From Vibrio sp. PID17_43 (lineage in GTDB: Bacteria; Pseudomonadota; Gammaproteobacteria; Enterobacterales; Vibrionaceae), in contig NZ_LIXM01000016.1 of the NCBI RefSeq assembly GCF_002608565.1, positions 56,274 through 120,273 of the forward strand: a stretch of 64,000 bases of DNA, given 5' to 3'. This document shows, in pieces, positions 18,533 to 29,337 of the stretch (position 1 is its first letter; the number at the start of each line of letters is the position of its first letter). The position numbers and the translations under genes were made by a program. The notes under the pieces are model-generated. The model ran no database searches. It had not been told where the DNA came from and saw only the letters and a list, made by a program, of their open reading frames with translations.

Positions 18533-19150
18533 TTATCGGATCACACCACGTTGTGTTAGATCAGCCAAACACAATTCCACTAGCGCTTCGACACTCTTGT
18601 CGCCTGCGGGCAAATCGATCTCTGGGTTAGCTGGTGCTTGATATTCAGAATCAATACCAGTGAAATTCGATATTTCACCGGCGCGCGCTTTTTTGTATAA
18701 CCCTTTCGGATCACGCCCTTCGCACACTTCTAGAGACGCATTGACGAACACTTCAATAAACTCGCCATCAGGCAGTAAATCACGTACTAACTGACGCTCA
18801 ACACGGTGTGGGGAAATAAATGCAGACAGCACAATCAAGCCTGCATCCGCCATTAGCTTAGCCAATTCACCAATACGGCGAATGTTCTCTCGACGATCTT
18901 GCTCAGAAAAACCTAAATCACTACACAAACCATGCCGAACGTTGTCGCCATCTAACAAATAAGTGTGGTACCCCAGCTCAGATAAGCGGTTTTCTAACGC
19001 CCCTGCAATGGTGGACTTCCCTGCTCCGGACAGCCCTGTGAACCATAACACCGCTGGTTTTTGCTGCTTTAACTCCGCACGACGCTGTTTATCAACCGAG
19101 TGCTGATGCCAAACAATGTTTCCATCTTTTACCGCTGTTTCAGCAGCCAT
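18533..19150 (-). CDS. cysC: Adenylylsulfate kinase CysC
   Basis: Phosphorylates APS to PAPS with ATP, the second activation step of assimilatory sulfate reduction. The 205 residues show the P-loop GLSGAGKST at 39-47, [18 protein letters not shown] (APS-binding region), [17 protein letters not shown] and the lid [12 protein letters not shown]. It follows the SLC13 permease gene by 24 bases and belongs to the leftward cys cluster. Confidence 0.97.
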   Translation of the reverse strand: MAAETAVKDGNIVWHQHSVDKQRRAELKQQKPAVLWFTGLSGAGKSTIAGALENRLSELGYHTYLLDGDNVRHGLCSDLGFSEQDRRENIRRIGELAKLMADAGLIVLSAFISPHRVERQLVRDLLPDGEFIEVFVNASLEVCEGRDPKGLYKKARAGEISNFTGIDSEYQAPANPEIDLPAGDKSVEALVELCLADLTQRGVIR

Positions 19151-19174
19151 AACGTATCCTTGTAAATTTACAGA

Positions 19175-20899
19175 TTAAAACGGAAAGAAGACCGGGATCA
19201 GTGTCAGTACCAACACGGAATACACGATGGATATCGGCACACCAATTCGCACATAATCGGTCAATTTGTAATTCCCTACGCTGTAGACCAACAGGTTAGT
19301 TTGATACCCGTAAGGAGAAATAAAACTTGCGCTGGCGCCGAACAACACCGCCATAATAAATGGCATGGGATCAACACCATACCCTACAGCCATACTATAG
19401 CCGATAGGAAAAGACAGCGCCGCCGCCGCATTATTCGTCACCAACTCTGTCAGCACTAAGGTCATAATATAAGTCGCCACCAGTGCCCCTAACACACCCC
19501 AGCCATTAAAGGCTTCAATAAACATATCACCCATTCTCACCGACAAACCGGACGAGAGCATTAGCTGTGCAATCGACAGCGCTGAGCCAACTATCACCAC
19601 GATATCGATGGGGAAACGACGACGAAGCTCAGAAAGTTGTACAACACCGAATGCAAGCAAAGCGATGAGATAAGCGGCTAAGCCCTTAATCAGCGGAATG
19701 ACATCAAGGAGTGCACAACCGATGACTGACGCAAAGCCGAGTAACACCAGTGAAGATTTATTGGCATCCAAACGGGCACTGGAGTCCAGATCATTTATCA
19801 CAACAAACTCTTTACGATGCGCTCGGCGTTCACTTTCAAAACGCTTACCGGGCACTAAAATTAAGGTATCGCCTGCCGCTAACGTAATGTTACCTAACCC
19901 ACCTTCAAGGCGCTCATGACCACGACGAATCGCCACCACCACCGCATCAAAGCGGTCACGAAATCGGCTTTCTTTGAGCGTCTTACGACAAAAGGTCGCC
20001 GACGAACTCACAACGACTTCTATAAAATGCTGCCCGTTAAGATGCTGATGACCAAATAACGTCAGGCCAGAAATTTCTTGCAGTGTGGCCACACTTTCAA
20101 CATCCCCACAAAACAGCAAGCGATCTTTCGCTTTTAACACAAAATCAGGTCCAACCGAGGGGACGCTGACCTCATCTCGGATCACTTCCGCTAGAAACAA
20201 CTTTCTTAGCGCACGTAAATTATTTTCGCTGATGGTACGCCCGACTAGAGGTGACCCAGGCTCCACACGAGATTCTAAAAAGTATGGCAAATCCTCTTGG
20301 TTCTGATCATCATAGTTAGGCAATAAATAGCTCAATGGAATTAAGATGAGCAGCCCGCCCACCAGCACTGCCAAACCAATCATGGTCGGGGTAAAAAAGC
20401 TCAAACTCGGTAAGCCCACATCTTCCACAAAGCTGTTGATGATTAAGTTGGTCGAGGTTCCTATCAGCGTTAACGTACCACCAAAGATAGCAGCGTAAGA
20501 TAGCGGGATCAGCAACTTAGATGGGGCATGTTGCTGGTTGCGCTTAATCGCACCAATCAAAGAGACTACAACGGCAGTGTTATTGGTAAAAGAGGACAAT
20601 AACGCGGTTGAAAAGCCTAACTTAGCAATGACCTGACCGAGGCTCCCCTTCGAGATACTGCGACTAACCCAACTAATAAGTAACGTTTTCTCCAATGCAC
20701 AAGATGCCAAGATCAACAAGACTAAAGTCAGTAGAGAAGAATTAGTGAAGTTGGCAGCAATGGTGTTAAGTTCAATCATACCGGCCATAAAGGCGACAAA
20801 AGCGGCACCAGCGAAGACATGGCTCGGTTTGATTTTACTTACGAGCAGACAAGTAATAATGCCCAGCAAAATCGCCAATACCAATCCTTGTTCCCACAT
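19175..20899 (-). CDS. SLC13-family permease with two RCK_C domains, probable sulfate transporter
   Basis: A 574-residue membrane protein of the DASS/SLC13 type. Hydrophobic helices flank a soluble middle of about 190 residues holding two RCK_C (TrkA-C) domains (about 205-280 and 290-355; cf. RTISENNLRALRK, LKAKDRLLFCGDVESV, AAGDTLILVPG). The ion/anion motifs of the two halves are visible: FTNNTAVV (104-111) with GTSTNLI (147-153), and TNNAAAALSFPIG near the C-terminus. Placement between cysN and cysC suggests sulfate uptake; related algal and cyanobacterial SLC13 proteins carry sulfate. The substrate is inference. Confidence 0.88.
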   Translation of the reverse strand: MWEQGLVLAILLGIITCLLVSKIKPSHVFAGAAFVAFMAGMIELNTIAANFTNSSLLTLVLLILASCALEKTLLISWVSRSISKGSLGQVIAKLGFSTALLSSFTNNTAVVVSLIGAIKRNQQHAPSKLLIPLSYAAIFGGTLTLIGTSTNLIINSFVEDVGLPSLSFFTPTMIGLAVLVGGLLILIPLSYLLPNYDDQNQEDLPYFLESRVEPGSPLVGRTISENNLRALRKLFLAEVIRDEVSVPSVGPDFVLKAKDRLLFCGDVESVATLQEISGLTLFGHQHLNGQHFIEVVVSSSATFCRKTLKESRFRDRFDAVVVAIRRGHERLEGGLGNITLAAGDTLILVPGKRFESERRAHRKEFVVINDLDSSARLDANKSSLVLLGFASVIGCALLDVIPLIKGLAAYLIALLAFGVVQLSELRRRFPIDIVVIVGSALSIAQLMLSSGLSVRMGDMFIEAFNGWGVLGALVATYIMTLVLTELVTNNAAAALSFPIGYSMAVGYGVDPMPFIMAVLFGASASFISPYGYQTNLLVYSVGNYKLTDYVRIGVPISIVYSVLVLTLIPVFFPF

Positions 20900-21054
20900 A
20901 GCCTTTCCTTACTAACAAACCCGAACCGGACAAAAAGAATCACTCTTACAACGCGTGATATACAACGTGAAAAACGAGCTACAAAAACAAAACCATAAAA
21001 GAAGAATGCCAAAATGCTCGATTTCTTTGACCTCCTGAGCATTCTGGATTTGGG

Positions 21055-21093
21055 GAAAAATCAGCCTGACTGGTGCTGCAATTCAGCCAGGCT
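21055..21093 (-). terminator. Terminator or attenuator between cysN and the SLC13 permease gene
   Basis: On the minus strand AGCCTGGCTG pairs with CAGTCAGGCT (one G-T pair) and is followed by GATTTTT, just after the cysN stop at 21105. Read-through would set permease and cysC levels; the 205-base gap could also hold a second promoter. Confidence 0.7.
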
Positions 21094-21104
21094 CAATGAA
21101 CCGA

Positions 21105-22535
21105 TTACTTCTTCAGTAGCTGGCTCAGATCCTTGGCCTCCCAGTGTGGAAAATGCTTACGAACCAGAGCATTAAGCTCAATTTCGAACGCTGAAACATC
21201 AGCAAGGCCACGTTCAACTTCAGCCAAGCTTTCTTTCACCATCCCCGCACCAACGGTTACGTTCGTCAGACGATCAATGATGATGAACCCCCCCGTGTCC
21301 GCGCACGCTTGGTAATTATCGAGAGCGACAGACTCGTTCAGCGACCACTCACATAAACCAATGCCATTCAGTGGCAGTTCTGGCGTACCATAAGTCGATA
21401 AATTATTGATGTCATATTGGTGATGAATAGACTCTACATGCCCCACCGTCTTCTTACCTGCAATCTTGATGTCATAGTCTCGCCCTGGTTGCAGGGGTTG
21501 CTCCGTCATCCATACGACATCCGCCAACAGGTGATTGGTTGATTCTACTTGCGCATTCTCAAGCACAATCAAGTCACCACGGCTGACGTCGATTTCATCA
21601 CTCAGTGTTAGCGTCACTGCCAATCCCGCTTGGGCTTGCTGTACATCGCCATCAAACGTCACAATACGTGCAACCGTAGACGTTTTGCCCGATGGCAGTA
21701 CTTTAATCGCATCGCCGGCTTCCACCGAGCCTGAAGCAATCGTGCCAGCAAAACCGCGAAAATCCAGATTCGGGCGATTCACGTATTGCACTGGGAAGCG
21801 AAAATCCCCTGCATCTCTTGATTGATCAATATCCACTTCTTCAAGCAGCTCTAATAGCGACGGACCTTCAAACCAACTTAAGTTTGGTCCTTTGTCGACC
21901 ACGTTGTCGCCCTCTAAAGCTGAAATTGGAATGATCTGAATATCAGTCTCACCAATTAGGTTCTCAGAAAACTTCAGGTACTCATCACGAATTTCTTCAA
22001 AACGCGATTGTGAGTAATCCACCAGATCCATCTTGTTTATCGCCACAATAAAGTGCTTCAAACCGAGTAAATTGGAAATGAATGAATGACGACGGGTTTG
22101 ATCCAACACCCCTTTACGCGCGTCAATAAGGATCACCGCGAGGTCACAAGTCGAAGCGCCCGTTGCCATGTTACGGGTGTACTGCTCATGCCCTGGGGTA
22201 TCGGCAATAATGAACTTACGCTTCTGGGTAGAGAAGTAACGGTACGCCACATCGATGGTAATACCCTGCTCGCGCTCGGCTTGGAGACCATCCACTAGCA
22301 ATGCCAAATCTGGTTTTTCACCCGTGGTGCCCACTCGCTGGCTATCCGAGTGAACGGCAGCAAGCTGATCTTCATAAATTTGTTTGGAATCATGGAGCAA
22401 ACGGCCAATTAAGGTGCTTTTACCGTCATCAACCGAGCCACAAGTCAGGAATCTAAGCAGGGACTTGTACTGATGTTGTGTTAAATAGCCTTCGATACCA
22501 AGCTCGGCTAATTGAGCTTCAACTGTACTGTTCAT
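21105..22535 (-). CDS. cysN: Sulfate adenylyltransferase subunit 1 (GTPase) CysN
   Basis: GTPase subunit that drives ATP-sulfurylase (CysD) to make APS. The 476 residues have an EF-Tu-like G domain: P-loop GSVDDGKST (33-41), [12 protein letters not shown] and NKMD. Two beta-barrel domains follow. There is no C-terminal APS-kinase fusion; cysC is separate. It starts 32 bases after the cysD stop. Confidence 0.97.
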   Translation of the reverse strand: MNSTVEAQLAELGIEGYLTQHQYKSLLRFLTCGSVDDGKSTLIGRLLHDSKQIYEDQLAAVHSDSQRVGTTGEKPDLALLVDGLQAEREQGITIDVAYRYFSTQKRKFIIADTPGHEQYTRNMATGASTCDLAVILIDARKGVLDQTRRHSFISNLLGLKHFIVAINKMDLVDYSQSRFEEIRDEYLKFSENLIGETDIQIIPISALEGDNVVDKGPNLSWFEGPSLLELLEEVDIDQSRDAGDFRFPVQYVNRPNLDFRGFAGTIASGSVEAGDAIKVLPSGKTSTVARIVTFDGDVQQAQAGLAVTLTLSDEIDVSRGDLIVLENAQVESTNHLLADVVWMTEQPLQPGRDYDIKIAGKKTVGHVESIHHQYDINNLSTYGTPELPLNGIGLCEWSLNESVALDNYQACADTGGFIIIDRLTNVTVGAGMVKESLAEVERGLADVSAFEIELNALVRKHFPHWEAKDLSQLLKK

Positions 22536-22567
22536 TATCTTTCCTTAGATCAAAGGGTCTATTCACC

Positions 22568-23476
22568 CTAAAAGTAACCTTGACGTTTCTTAAGCTCCAT
22601 CGATCCTGACTGATCGTGGTCAATCGCTCGGCCTTGACGCTCACTTGAAGTGGCGACTAGCATTTCTTCTATAATGCCCGTTAGCGTATTCGCCTCGGAT
22701 TCGATCGCACCGGTTAATGGGTAACAACCAAGCGTACGGAAACGCACGCTTTTCTCTTCAATCACTTCGCCTGGTTCTAGCTTCATACGATCATCATCAA
22801 CCATGATCAACATGCCATCGCGCTCAACCACAGGACGCTTGTCAGCAAGGTAGAGAGGCACAATTTCGATGTTCTCTAGATAGATGTATTGCCAGATATC
22901 CAGCTCTGTCCAGTTTGAAAGCGGAAATACACGAATGCTTTCCCCTTTATTGACTTGGCCATTGTACGTCTTCCAAAGCTCAGGACGTTGATTCTTTGGG
23001 TCCCAGGTGTGGTTCTTATCGCGGAATGAGTACACTCGCTCTTTGGCACGTGATTTTTCCTCGTCACGACGCGCGCCACCAAACGCTGCATCAAAGCCGT
23101 ACTTGTTCAGAGCCTGCTTTAATCCCTGCGTTTTCATAATATCAGTGTGCTTTGAAGAACCATGTACGAACGGGCTACATCCCATAGCAAGACCTTCTGG
23201 GTTCTTATGAACCAAAAGCTCAAAACCATATTTCTCTGCCGTACGATCACGAAATTCGATCATCTCACGGAATTTCCAGTCGGTATCGACGTGCAGTAAA
23301 GGGAACGGAATTTTGCCAGGATAAAAAGCCTTGCGCGCAAGATGCAGCATGACTGAAGAGTCTTTACCAATCGAATACATCATGACTGGGTTATCAAACT
23401 CAGCAGCAACTTCACGGATAATATGAATACTTTCCGCTTCGAGCTGCTGTAGGTGAGTTAAACGTTGTTGATCCAT
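22568..23476 (-). CDS. cysD: Sulfate adenylyltransferase subunit 2 CysD
   Basis: Catalytic ATP-sulfurylase subunit of the PP-loop (PAPS reductase-like) superfamily, 302 residues as in E. coli. The pyrophosphate loop SIGKDSS is at 35-41. Further family segments are [33 protein letters not shown] and [16 protein letters not shown]. It lies 59 bases downstream of cobA and directly upstream of cysN. Confidence 0.97.
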   Translation of the reverse strand: MDQQRLTHLQQLEAESIHIIREVAAEFDNPVMMYSIGKDSSVMLHLARKAFYPGKIPFPLLHVDTDWKFREMIEFRDRTAEKYGFELLVHKNPEGLAMGCSPFVHGSSKHTDIMKTQGLKQALNKYGFDAAFGGARRDEEKSRAKERVYSFRDKNHTWDPKNQRPELWKTYNGQVNKGESIRVFPLSNWTELDIWQYIYLENIEIVPLYLADKRPVVERDGMLIMVDDDRMKLEPGEVIEEKSVRFRTLGCYPLTGAIESEANTLTGIIEEMLVATSSERQGRAIDHDQSGSMELKKRQGYF

Positions 23477-23535
23477 ATTTTGAATTTCCTTGTTAAGCTA
23501 ACCGGCTCATTAGGTTACGAATTTTGTGGCTCTGG

Positions 23536-24450
23536 CTATCGGCCATTCGCAACGGCGGTTTTGTTGCAATCAGTATTAGGCAAAAACCAGTCTAATTTTT
23601 GAGATAAGCGCACCACCTCACCGACAACAATCAAAGAGGGCGCCTGAGCTTGCTTCGACAGCTCGGACAACTGCGACAATACTCCTGAGAACACTTTTTG
23701 CTGAACTTGAGTACCACGCTCGATGATCGCAATAGGTGTAGAGGCCGCTCTGCCGTGTTTTATAAGTTGATCTTGAATATGGTGAGACTTCATCAAGCCC
23801 ATGTAGATCACTAACGTTTGATTACCTCGAGCGAGTGTCGACCAGTCCATATCGTCACTGTCTTCTTTTAAATGCCCTGTAACAAACAGCGCGGATTGCG
23901 CATAATCACGGTGAGTCAAAGGGATGCCTGCATAAGCTGTCGCCCCTGCGGCAGCCGTAATGCCGGGGACGACCTGAAAACGCACACCGGCATCAGCCAA
24001 AACTTCCAGCTCTTCGCCACCACGACCAAAAACAAAGGGATCACCGCCCTTTATGCGCACCACTTTGTGGCCTTGCTTGGCAAAATCCACCAGCAGCTGA
24101 TTGGTCTTCTCTTGCGGCACGCTGTGATAACTCGCTCTTTTCCCTACACACACCAAAATGGTATCGCTTGGGATAAGCGCCATGATCTCTTCAGAGACAA
24201 GGTAGTCATAAAGCACGACATCCGCTTGCTGCAGACAGTTTAAGGCTTTTAACGTCAGCAATTCAGGATCGCCAGGCCCGGCCCCGACTAAAGCGACTTC
24301 GCCTGATTGAAGTGATTGTTTAGCAAAACGCGGAACCTCGACGGCTTTATTATTCGCCACCAGCCGAGGCTTATTTAAGGGGAACGTCGTTACTGACTCG
24401 TTGACTGCCATGTGCTCACTCATCATCCATTGATATCGTATATCTGACAT
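23536..24450 (-). CDS. cobA: Uroporphyrinogen-III C-methyltransferase
   Basis: SUMT makes precorrin-2, the first step to siroheme, the cofactor of sulfite and nitrite reductases. The SAM-binding P-loop [36 protein letters not shown] and [19 protein letters not shown] are intact. At up to 304 residues it is a stand-alone methyltransferase, lacking the CysG dehydrogenase/chelatase part. The N-terminal 40 residues are variable and the true start may be an internal ATG (for example MAVNESV, with GAGTGAG before it). Linkage to cysDN fits sulfate assimilation. Confidence 0.93.
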   Translation of the reverse strand: MSDIRYQWMMSEHMAVNESVTTFPLNKPRLVANNKAVEVPRFAKQSLQSGEVALVGAGPGDPELLTLKALNCLQQADVVLYDYLVSEEIMALIPSDTILVCVGKRASYHSVPQEKTNQLLVDFAKQGHKVVRIKGGDPFVFGRGGEELEVLADAGVRFQVVPGITAAAGATAYAGIPLTHRDYAQSALFVTGHLKEDSDDMDWSTLARGNQTLVIYMGLMKSHHIQDQLIKHGRAASTPIAIIERGTQVQQKVFSGVLSQLSELSKQAQAPSLIVVGEVVRLSQKLDWFLPNTDCNKTAVANGR

Positions 24451-24671
24451 TATGGCGGCGTACGTATATTGCCGGAAATTCTAAAATTTCATTTTTTATT
24501 CAAAAAACTGCTAAGCGATTTTTGTTTAGTCTCATTCAAAACGATGAAAAGCCAACAACTCCACCATTAAACCAACCGCAATCACAGTTTTCTGCATGCC
24601 AAGCGTAGGGTTGCATCAATATTTGCTAAATTAGTCAACGCACGTTCTCTCTATTAAACTTGGAGCATCTA

Positions 24672-26633
24672 ATGAAGATAGCAGTTAATCCCGTTTCCGT
24701 CGCAGTTTTGACTGGCATGTTAACGCTGGCTAGCTCTGCCATGGCAGACACTATCAAGCTGCGAATTATCGAAACAACCGACATTCACACCAATGTGATG
24801 GATTACGATTACTATAAAGATCAACCATCACAGAAAATCGGTTTAAGTCGCGCTGCAACGCTGGTTAAACAAGCCCGTTCAGAAGCAGAAAACAGCGTCC
24901 TCGTGGATAATGGTGACTTAATTCAAGGCAGTCCGATGGGGGATTACATGGCAGCGAAAGGGATTAACGCTGGCGAAGTCCACCCCGTTTACAAAGCGAT
25001 GAACCAGTTAGATTACGATGTAGGTAACATTGGTAACCACGAGTTTAACTACGGGTTAGATTTTCTGAAAAAAACCATCGACGGGGCGAACTTCCCATAT
25101 ATCAGTGCGAACGTGTTCGATAAAAAAACGGGTGAACACTACTTCAAACCTTATTTGATCAAAACGCACACCTTCAAAGACACTGAGGGTCAAAGCCACG
25201 AAATCAAAGTCGGTTACATTGGCTTCGTGCCACCTCAAATTATGGTGTGGGATAAGAAAAATCTAGAAGGCAAAGTCGTCGCCAAAGACATCAAAGAAAC
25301 CGCGGAGAAGCTCGTTCCTCAAATGAAAAAAGAGGGTGCGGATGTGATTGTGGCGATCCCACACTCTGGCGTTTCAACTGACCCATATAAACTAGACGCA
25401 GAAAACTCGGTTTACTACTTAACGGAAGTAGAAGGCATCGATGCGATTGCGTTTGGTCACTCTCACGCCGTATTCCCAGGCAAAGGATTTAAAAATCTTC
25501 AAGGCGTCGATAACGAAAAAGGCAGCATCAATGGCGTAACAGCCGTCATGCCAGGCCGCTGGGGCAGTCACGTTGGTGTCATGGACTTACTACTTAAAGA
25601 GCAAGACGGTAAGTGGCAAGTAGTAGAAGGCCAAGCAGAAGCTCGCCCTATTTTCGACAACGCGAACAAGAAATCTCTCGCAGAAGCGGATAACGGCATC
25701 GTTAACGCACTAAAAGAAGACCATAAAGGCACGCGTGAGTTCGTTAACCAGCCAATTGGTAAAGCGAATGATGTGATGTACAGCTTCCTCGCATTGGTAC
25801 AAGATGATCCAACCATTCAGATCGTAAACCTAGCACAGAAAGACTACGTGGAGCGCTTTATTCAAGGCGATCCTGATCTCGCTGACATTCCGGTATTGAG
25901 TGCAGCTGCGCCGTTTAAAGTGGGTGGCCGTAAAGATGACCCAACGGGCTTCACAGAAGTTGAAGCTGGTCAGCTAACCTTCCGTAACGCCGCTGACCTT
26001 TATCTGTACCCGAATACGCTCGTGGCAATGAAGGTCAAAGGTAAAGAAGTTAAAGAATGGCTAGAGTGCAGTGCTGGCCAATTCAAGCACATCGATGTGA
26101 ACAGTCATGAACCTCAGTCTTTGATTGATTGGGATAACTTCCGCACTTATAACTTCGATGTGATTGATGGTGTGAGCTACCAAATCGATATCACTCAACC
26201 ACCTAAGTACGACGCAGGCTGTAAAGTCATCAACCCGAACTCACAACGTATCGTGAACCTAACGTTCAATGACAAGCCTGTCGATCCGAAGCAAGATTTC
26301 ATTATTGCGACGAACAACTACCGTGCGTACAGCAACACCTTCCCTGGTACAGGCCCTGACTTCATCGCGTTCGATTCTCCCGATGAGAACCGATCTGTGA
26401 TTGCCGCTTACATCTCTCGCGTAAGTGAAGAAAAAGGCGAAGTCACACCAAGTGCTGATAACAACTGGTCGTTCGCTCCGATTAAGTCAAATACCAAGCT
26501 AGACATCCGCTTTGAAACATCACCAAGTGATAAAGCAGCACAGTTCATCAAAGCGAATGGACAATACCCGATGAAGCGTGTCGCAACCGATGAGATTGGT
26601 TTTGCGATCTACCAAATCGACTTAAACAAATAG
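24672..26633 (+). CDS. cpdB: 2',3'-cyclic-nucleotide 2'-phosphodiesterase / 3'-nucleotidase CpdB
   Basis: Periplasmic enzyme that degrades 2',3'-cyclic nucleotides and 3'-nucleotides for phosphate and nucleoside scavenging. Started at the ATG at 24672 ([13 protein letters not shown]), with GGAG 7 bases upstream; 653 residues (E. coli 647). A signal peptide ends ASSAMA. The metallophosphatase motifs are in order: [36 protein letters not shown] and [10 protein letters not shown]. The C-terminal 5'-nucleotidase domain follows from about residue 370. Single gene with its own terminator. Confidence 0.96.
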   Translation: MKIAVNPVSVAVLTGMLTLASSAMADTIKLRIIETTDIHTNVMDYDYYKDQPSQKIGLSRAATLVKQARSEAENSVLVDNGDLIQGSPMGDYMAAKGINAGEVHPVYKAMNQLDYDVGNIGNHEFNYGLDFLKKTIDGANFPYISANVFDKKTGEHYFKPYLIKTHTFKDTEGQSHEIKVGYIGFVPPQIMVWDKKNLEGKVVAKDIKETAEKLVPQMKKEGADVIVAIPHSGVSTDPYKLDAENSVYYLTEVEGIDAIAFGHSHAVFPGKGFKNLQGVDNEKGSINGVTAVMPGRWGSHVGVMDLLLKEQDGKWQVVEGQAEARPIFDNANKKSLAEADNGIVNALKEDHKGTREFVNQPIGKANDVMYSFLALVQDDPTIQIVNLAQKDYVERFIQGDPDLADIPVLSAAAPFKVGGRKDDPTGFTEVEAGQLTFRNAADLYLYPNTLVAMKVKGKEVKEWLECSAGQFKHIDVNSHEPQSLIDWDNFRTYNFDVIDGVSYQIDITQPPKYDAGCKVINPNSQRIVNLTFNDKPVDPKQDFIIATNNYRAYSNTFPGTGPDFIAFDSPDENRSVIAAYISRVSEEKGEVTPSADNNWSFAPIKSNTKLDIRFETSPSDKAAQFIKANGQYPMKRVATDEIGFAIYQIDLNK

Positions 26634-26655
26634 CCTCAACCAGACTCAAAATATT

Positions 26656-26681
26656 AAGCGGCTTCTATAAGCCGCTTTTTT
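26656..26681 (+). terminator. Terminator after cpdB
   Basis: AAGCGGCTT / AAGCCGCTT stem with a 4-base loop and TTTTTT tail, about 20 bases past the cpdB stop. Confidence 0.9.
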
Positions 26682-26730
26682 GTCACCAGAAAAAGCCGTT
26701 AGAATAGAGAAAATTCTTTGGGAGTATCAC

Positions 26731-27306
26731 ATGCACCGCACGCTTTTTTCTGACTTAATCAATCATGGTTTTCTGGAACAAGAAGCCAATCAGCTTATCG
26801 AGCACGGCCAGCAGCTTGAACTGCCTACACGACACATTTTGAATCATCAAGGTGAGTGCAGTTCACACATCTACTTTGTGTTGGAAGGCTTATGCCACGC
26901 CAGTTACCTGACCGATAAAGGCAAAGAGTTCAGCAAAGAGTTTTACTGGGAAAAAGATTGGATGATTGGCTTTGAAGGCATTATAAAAAATCAGCCTGCC
27001 CCGTATTTATTAGAAACGCTGACGCCTTGTGATCTATTTTGCTTACCCATTGAAATAGTGCACCAATGGCGCAAAGAGAAGCATCCGATTTATTTGAAGT
27101 TGCTTGAAACACAACTGATGCATAAAGAAAACAAAGAGCGCTTTATGTTGCTCTACTCACCGGAAGAACGCTACCAATTATTTTGCGCCCATTACCCTGA
27201 TTTAGAACAACGCATTACAGACAGTCAAATTGCAGCTTATTTAGGAATAACCGCCATCAGTTTAAGTCGTATAAAAACGCGCTTAAAGAAAGACATGAAA
27301 GACTAA
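26731..27306 (+). CDS. Crp/Fnr-family transcriptional regulator
   Basis: A 191-residue regulator starting at the ATG at 26731 (MHRTLFSDLI) with GGGAG 6 bases before; the open frame further left crosses the cpdB terminator. Residues about 25-120 form a cyclic-nucleotide-binding-type beta roll (RHILNHQGECSSHIYFVLEG). The C-terminus has a short HTH, ITDSQIAAYLGITAISLSRI. The Arg-Ser pair that contacts cAMP in CRP is not evident, nor is an Fnr cysteine cluster, so the ligand is unknown. Single gene between cpdB and dbpA. Confidence 0.85.
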   Translation: MHRTLFSDLINHGFLEQEANQLIEHGQQLELPTRHILNHQGECSSHIYFVLEGLCHASYLTDKGKEFSKEFYWEKDWMIGFEGIIKNQPAPYLLETLTPCDLFCLPIEIVHQWRKEKHPIYLKLLETQLMHKENKERFMLLYSPEERYQLFCAHYPDLEQRITDSQIAAYLGITAISLSRIKTRLKKDMKD

Positions 27307-27312
27307 AACGCA

Positions 27313-27338
27313 AAAGGCGCTTCATTCGAAGCGCCTTC
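27313..27338. terminator. Bidirectional terminator between the Crp-like gene and dbpA
   Basis: AAGGCGCTTC / GAAGCGCCTT hairpin with a 4-base ATTC loop between convergent genes; A run on the left, weak T run on the right. Confidence 0.75.
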
Positions 27339-27358
27339 CTAATTCAGAGGGTATCTTA

Positions 27359-28738
27359 TTACTTCAGAATACGAGCTCGGAATTGACGACCTTTCATCTT
27401 ACCGTTACTAATGATCTGTAGCGCTTTCTTCGCCACTGACTTTTCGACCGCCACGTAAGAGCGCATCGCCATTAATTGGATCTTCCCCACTTGTGCACCA
27501 GTAATGCCGCCTTTGCCGGTCAAACAACCTAAAATATCACCCGCACGAACTTTTTGCTTCTTACCACCATCGATATTGATCGTCACCATTTTTGCTTGAT
27601 AAGGCTGTTGGTTTGATTTCGCTGGCAGCGTTGCTGGAACCACATCCATATCCAAGTACTCTTCGATACGGGCAACGCGTAAACCGTCTTTTTCACCAAA
27701 GAAGCTGAATGCCAAGCCGTTACTGCCAGCACGACCGGTACGGCCAATACGGTGTACATGCACTTCAGGGTCTCGAGACAGTTCAAAGTTAAACACCGCA
27801 TCTAGGTTGTCCACATCCAAACCGCGAGCAGCAACGTCAGTAGCCACTAGAATAGAAACACTCTTGTTCGCAAACTGAACCAACGCTTGGTCACGCTCAC
27901 GCTGTTCTAGATCACCATGAAGGTCAATGACACTGAAACCTTTGTGGTGTAGTTCATCTGCCACATTCTGTACTTCTTTCTTGGTGTTACAGAACACCAC
28001 CGCCGACTCTGGCTGATGAGTCAAAAGTAGATTGGCCAATGCTTCATCACGCGCTTCTGAGCCTTCTACCTTATAAAAGTACTGTGCGATGCTCGACGTA
28101 TCATGAGTTGCTTCGACTTTAATCATCTCTGGTGATTGCATAATACGCTGAGCAATCTGTTCAATTTTCTCTGGGAAGGTGGCGCTGAAAAGCAGCGTTT
28201 GACGTTGCTTCGGCGCAGCCTCAATGATCGCATCCAGCGCGTCTTGAAAGCCCATGTCCAACATGCGGTCAGCTTCATCCAATACCAACGTATTCAGCTC
28301 TTCAAGATTAATTCTGCCCTTTTCAAGGTGATCGAGAATACGACCAGGTGTTCCCACCAGAATATGAGCACCATGCTCTAGTGAGCCAATCTGAGGCCCC
28401 ATCGGCATCCCACCACACAAAGTCAGCACTTTGATATTATGAATACCACGACCTAACGTACGGATCTCTTTCGCCACCTGATCAGCCAACTCACGCGTTG
28501 GGCACAACACCAAAGATTGCACCCGGAAGCGCTTTACGTTGAGGTTGGATAACACACCGAGGCCAAACGCTGCCGTTTTACCCGAGCCAGTTTTACCCTG
28601 ACCAATCACATCACGCTGATTCAAAATCGCTGGCAAGCTGAGCGCTTGAATTGGCGTCATATGGGTATAGTTCAATGAATCAAGCGTTTCTAGTAGCGCT
28701 GGATTTAGCCCTACTTGGTCAAAAGTTTGTTTGCTCAC
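27359..28738 (-). CDS. dbpA: ATP-dependent RNA helicase DbpA
   Basis: DEAD-box helicase acting on 23S rRNA during 50S assembly. The 459 residues hold the Q motif (GLNPALLETLDSLNYTHMTP), motif I GKTGSGKT, Ia PTRELADQ, II DEADRMLDMGF, III SATF, V DVAARGLDV and VI HRIGRTGRAG. The C-terminal 75 residues form the DbpA RNA-binding domain (GKKQKVRAGDILGCL, IQLMAMRSYVAVEK), which identifies it within the family. Confidence 0.96.
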   Translation of the reverse strand: MSKQTFDQVGLNPALLETLDSLNYTHMTPIQALSLPAILNQRDVIGQGKTGSGKTAAFGLGVLSNLNVKRFRVQSLVLCPTRELADQVAKEIRTLGRGIHNIKVLTLCGGMPMGPQIGSLEHGAHILVGTPGRILDHLEKGRINLEELNTLVLDEADRMLDMGFQDALDAIIEAAPKQRQTLLFSATFPEKIEQIAQRIMQSPEMIKVEATHDTSSIAQYFYKVEGSEARDEALANLLLTHQPESAVVFCNTKKEVQNVADELHHKGFSVIDLHGDLEQRERDQALVQFANKSVSILVATDVAARGLDVDNLDAVFNFELSRDPEVHVHRIGRTGRAGSNGLAFSFFGEKDGLRVARIEEYLDMDVVPATLPAKSNQQPYQAKMVTINIDGGKKQKVRAGDILGCLTGKGGITGAQVGKIQLMAMRSYVAVEKSVAKKALQIISNGKMKGRQFRARILK

Positions 28739-28884
28739 AGGGTAGTATCCTCAGGTGGGATGAAAAAGAGGGCACATTATCGCCAGATTTGTCACGAAGA
28801 CCAGTTAAAATTAACCATAGTTAATGAGTAATTGCAGAAAACGACGTAAAGTCAGCGGCATACTCTCATTAATGGATATTGGAA

Positions 28885-29337
28885 ATGATCAACTGGACTG
28901 CCCAACCTTTCTCTCAACTGACAACCATACAACTGTATGAGATGCTGCGCCTGCGCGTTGATGTCTTTGTGGTGGAGCAAACCTGTCCTTATCCTGAACT
29001 GGACGGCAAAGATACACTAGAAGGCGTTTTTCACCTATTGGGCTATAAAGGCAAGGAGCTGGTTGCTTGTGCGCGCTTACTGCCTGCGGGTACAACATAT
29101 GACAATGTGAGTATCGGTCGTGTGGTAACCAAACAAAGCGCTCGAGGTAGTGGTCTTGGACATGAACTTCTTGAGCAAGCCCTACAATATTGCCAACAGC
29201 TATGGTCAGGTCAGACGATCGATATTGGCGCGCAAGAACATCTGATGGCTTTCTATGCGAGTCATGGCTTTAAGGTCATTTCCGAAAGCTACCTGGAAGA
29301 TGGTATCCCTCATGTGGATATGCGCCGAGTAAGCTAA
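28885..29337 (+). CDS. elaA: GNAT-family N-acetyltransferase ElaA
   Basis: Predicted acetyl-CoA-dependent N-acetyltransferase; substrate unknown. Started at the ATG at 28885 (MINWTAQPFS); 150 residues. It matches the ElaA pattern: LYEMLRLRVDVFVVEQTCPY, ELDGKD, VACARLLP, SIGRVV, a GNAT acetyl-CoA loop SARGSGLGHELLEQAL, and IGAQEHLMAFYASHGF. The stop is directly abutted by the next ATG (TAAATG), so the two genes form an operon. Confidence 0.9.
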   Translation: MINWTAQPFSQLTTIQLYEMLRLRVDVFVVEQTCPYPELDGKDTLEGVFHLLGYKGKELVACARLLPAGTTYDNVSIGRVVTKQSARGSGLGHELLEQALQYCQQLWSGQTIDIGAQEHLMAFYASHGFKVISESYLEDGIPHVDMRRVS

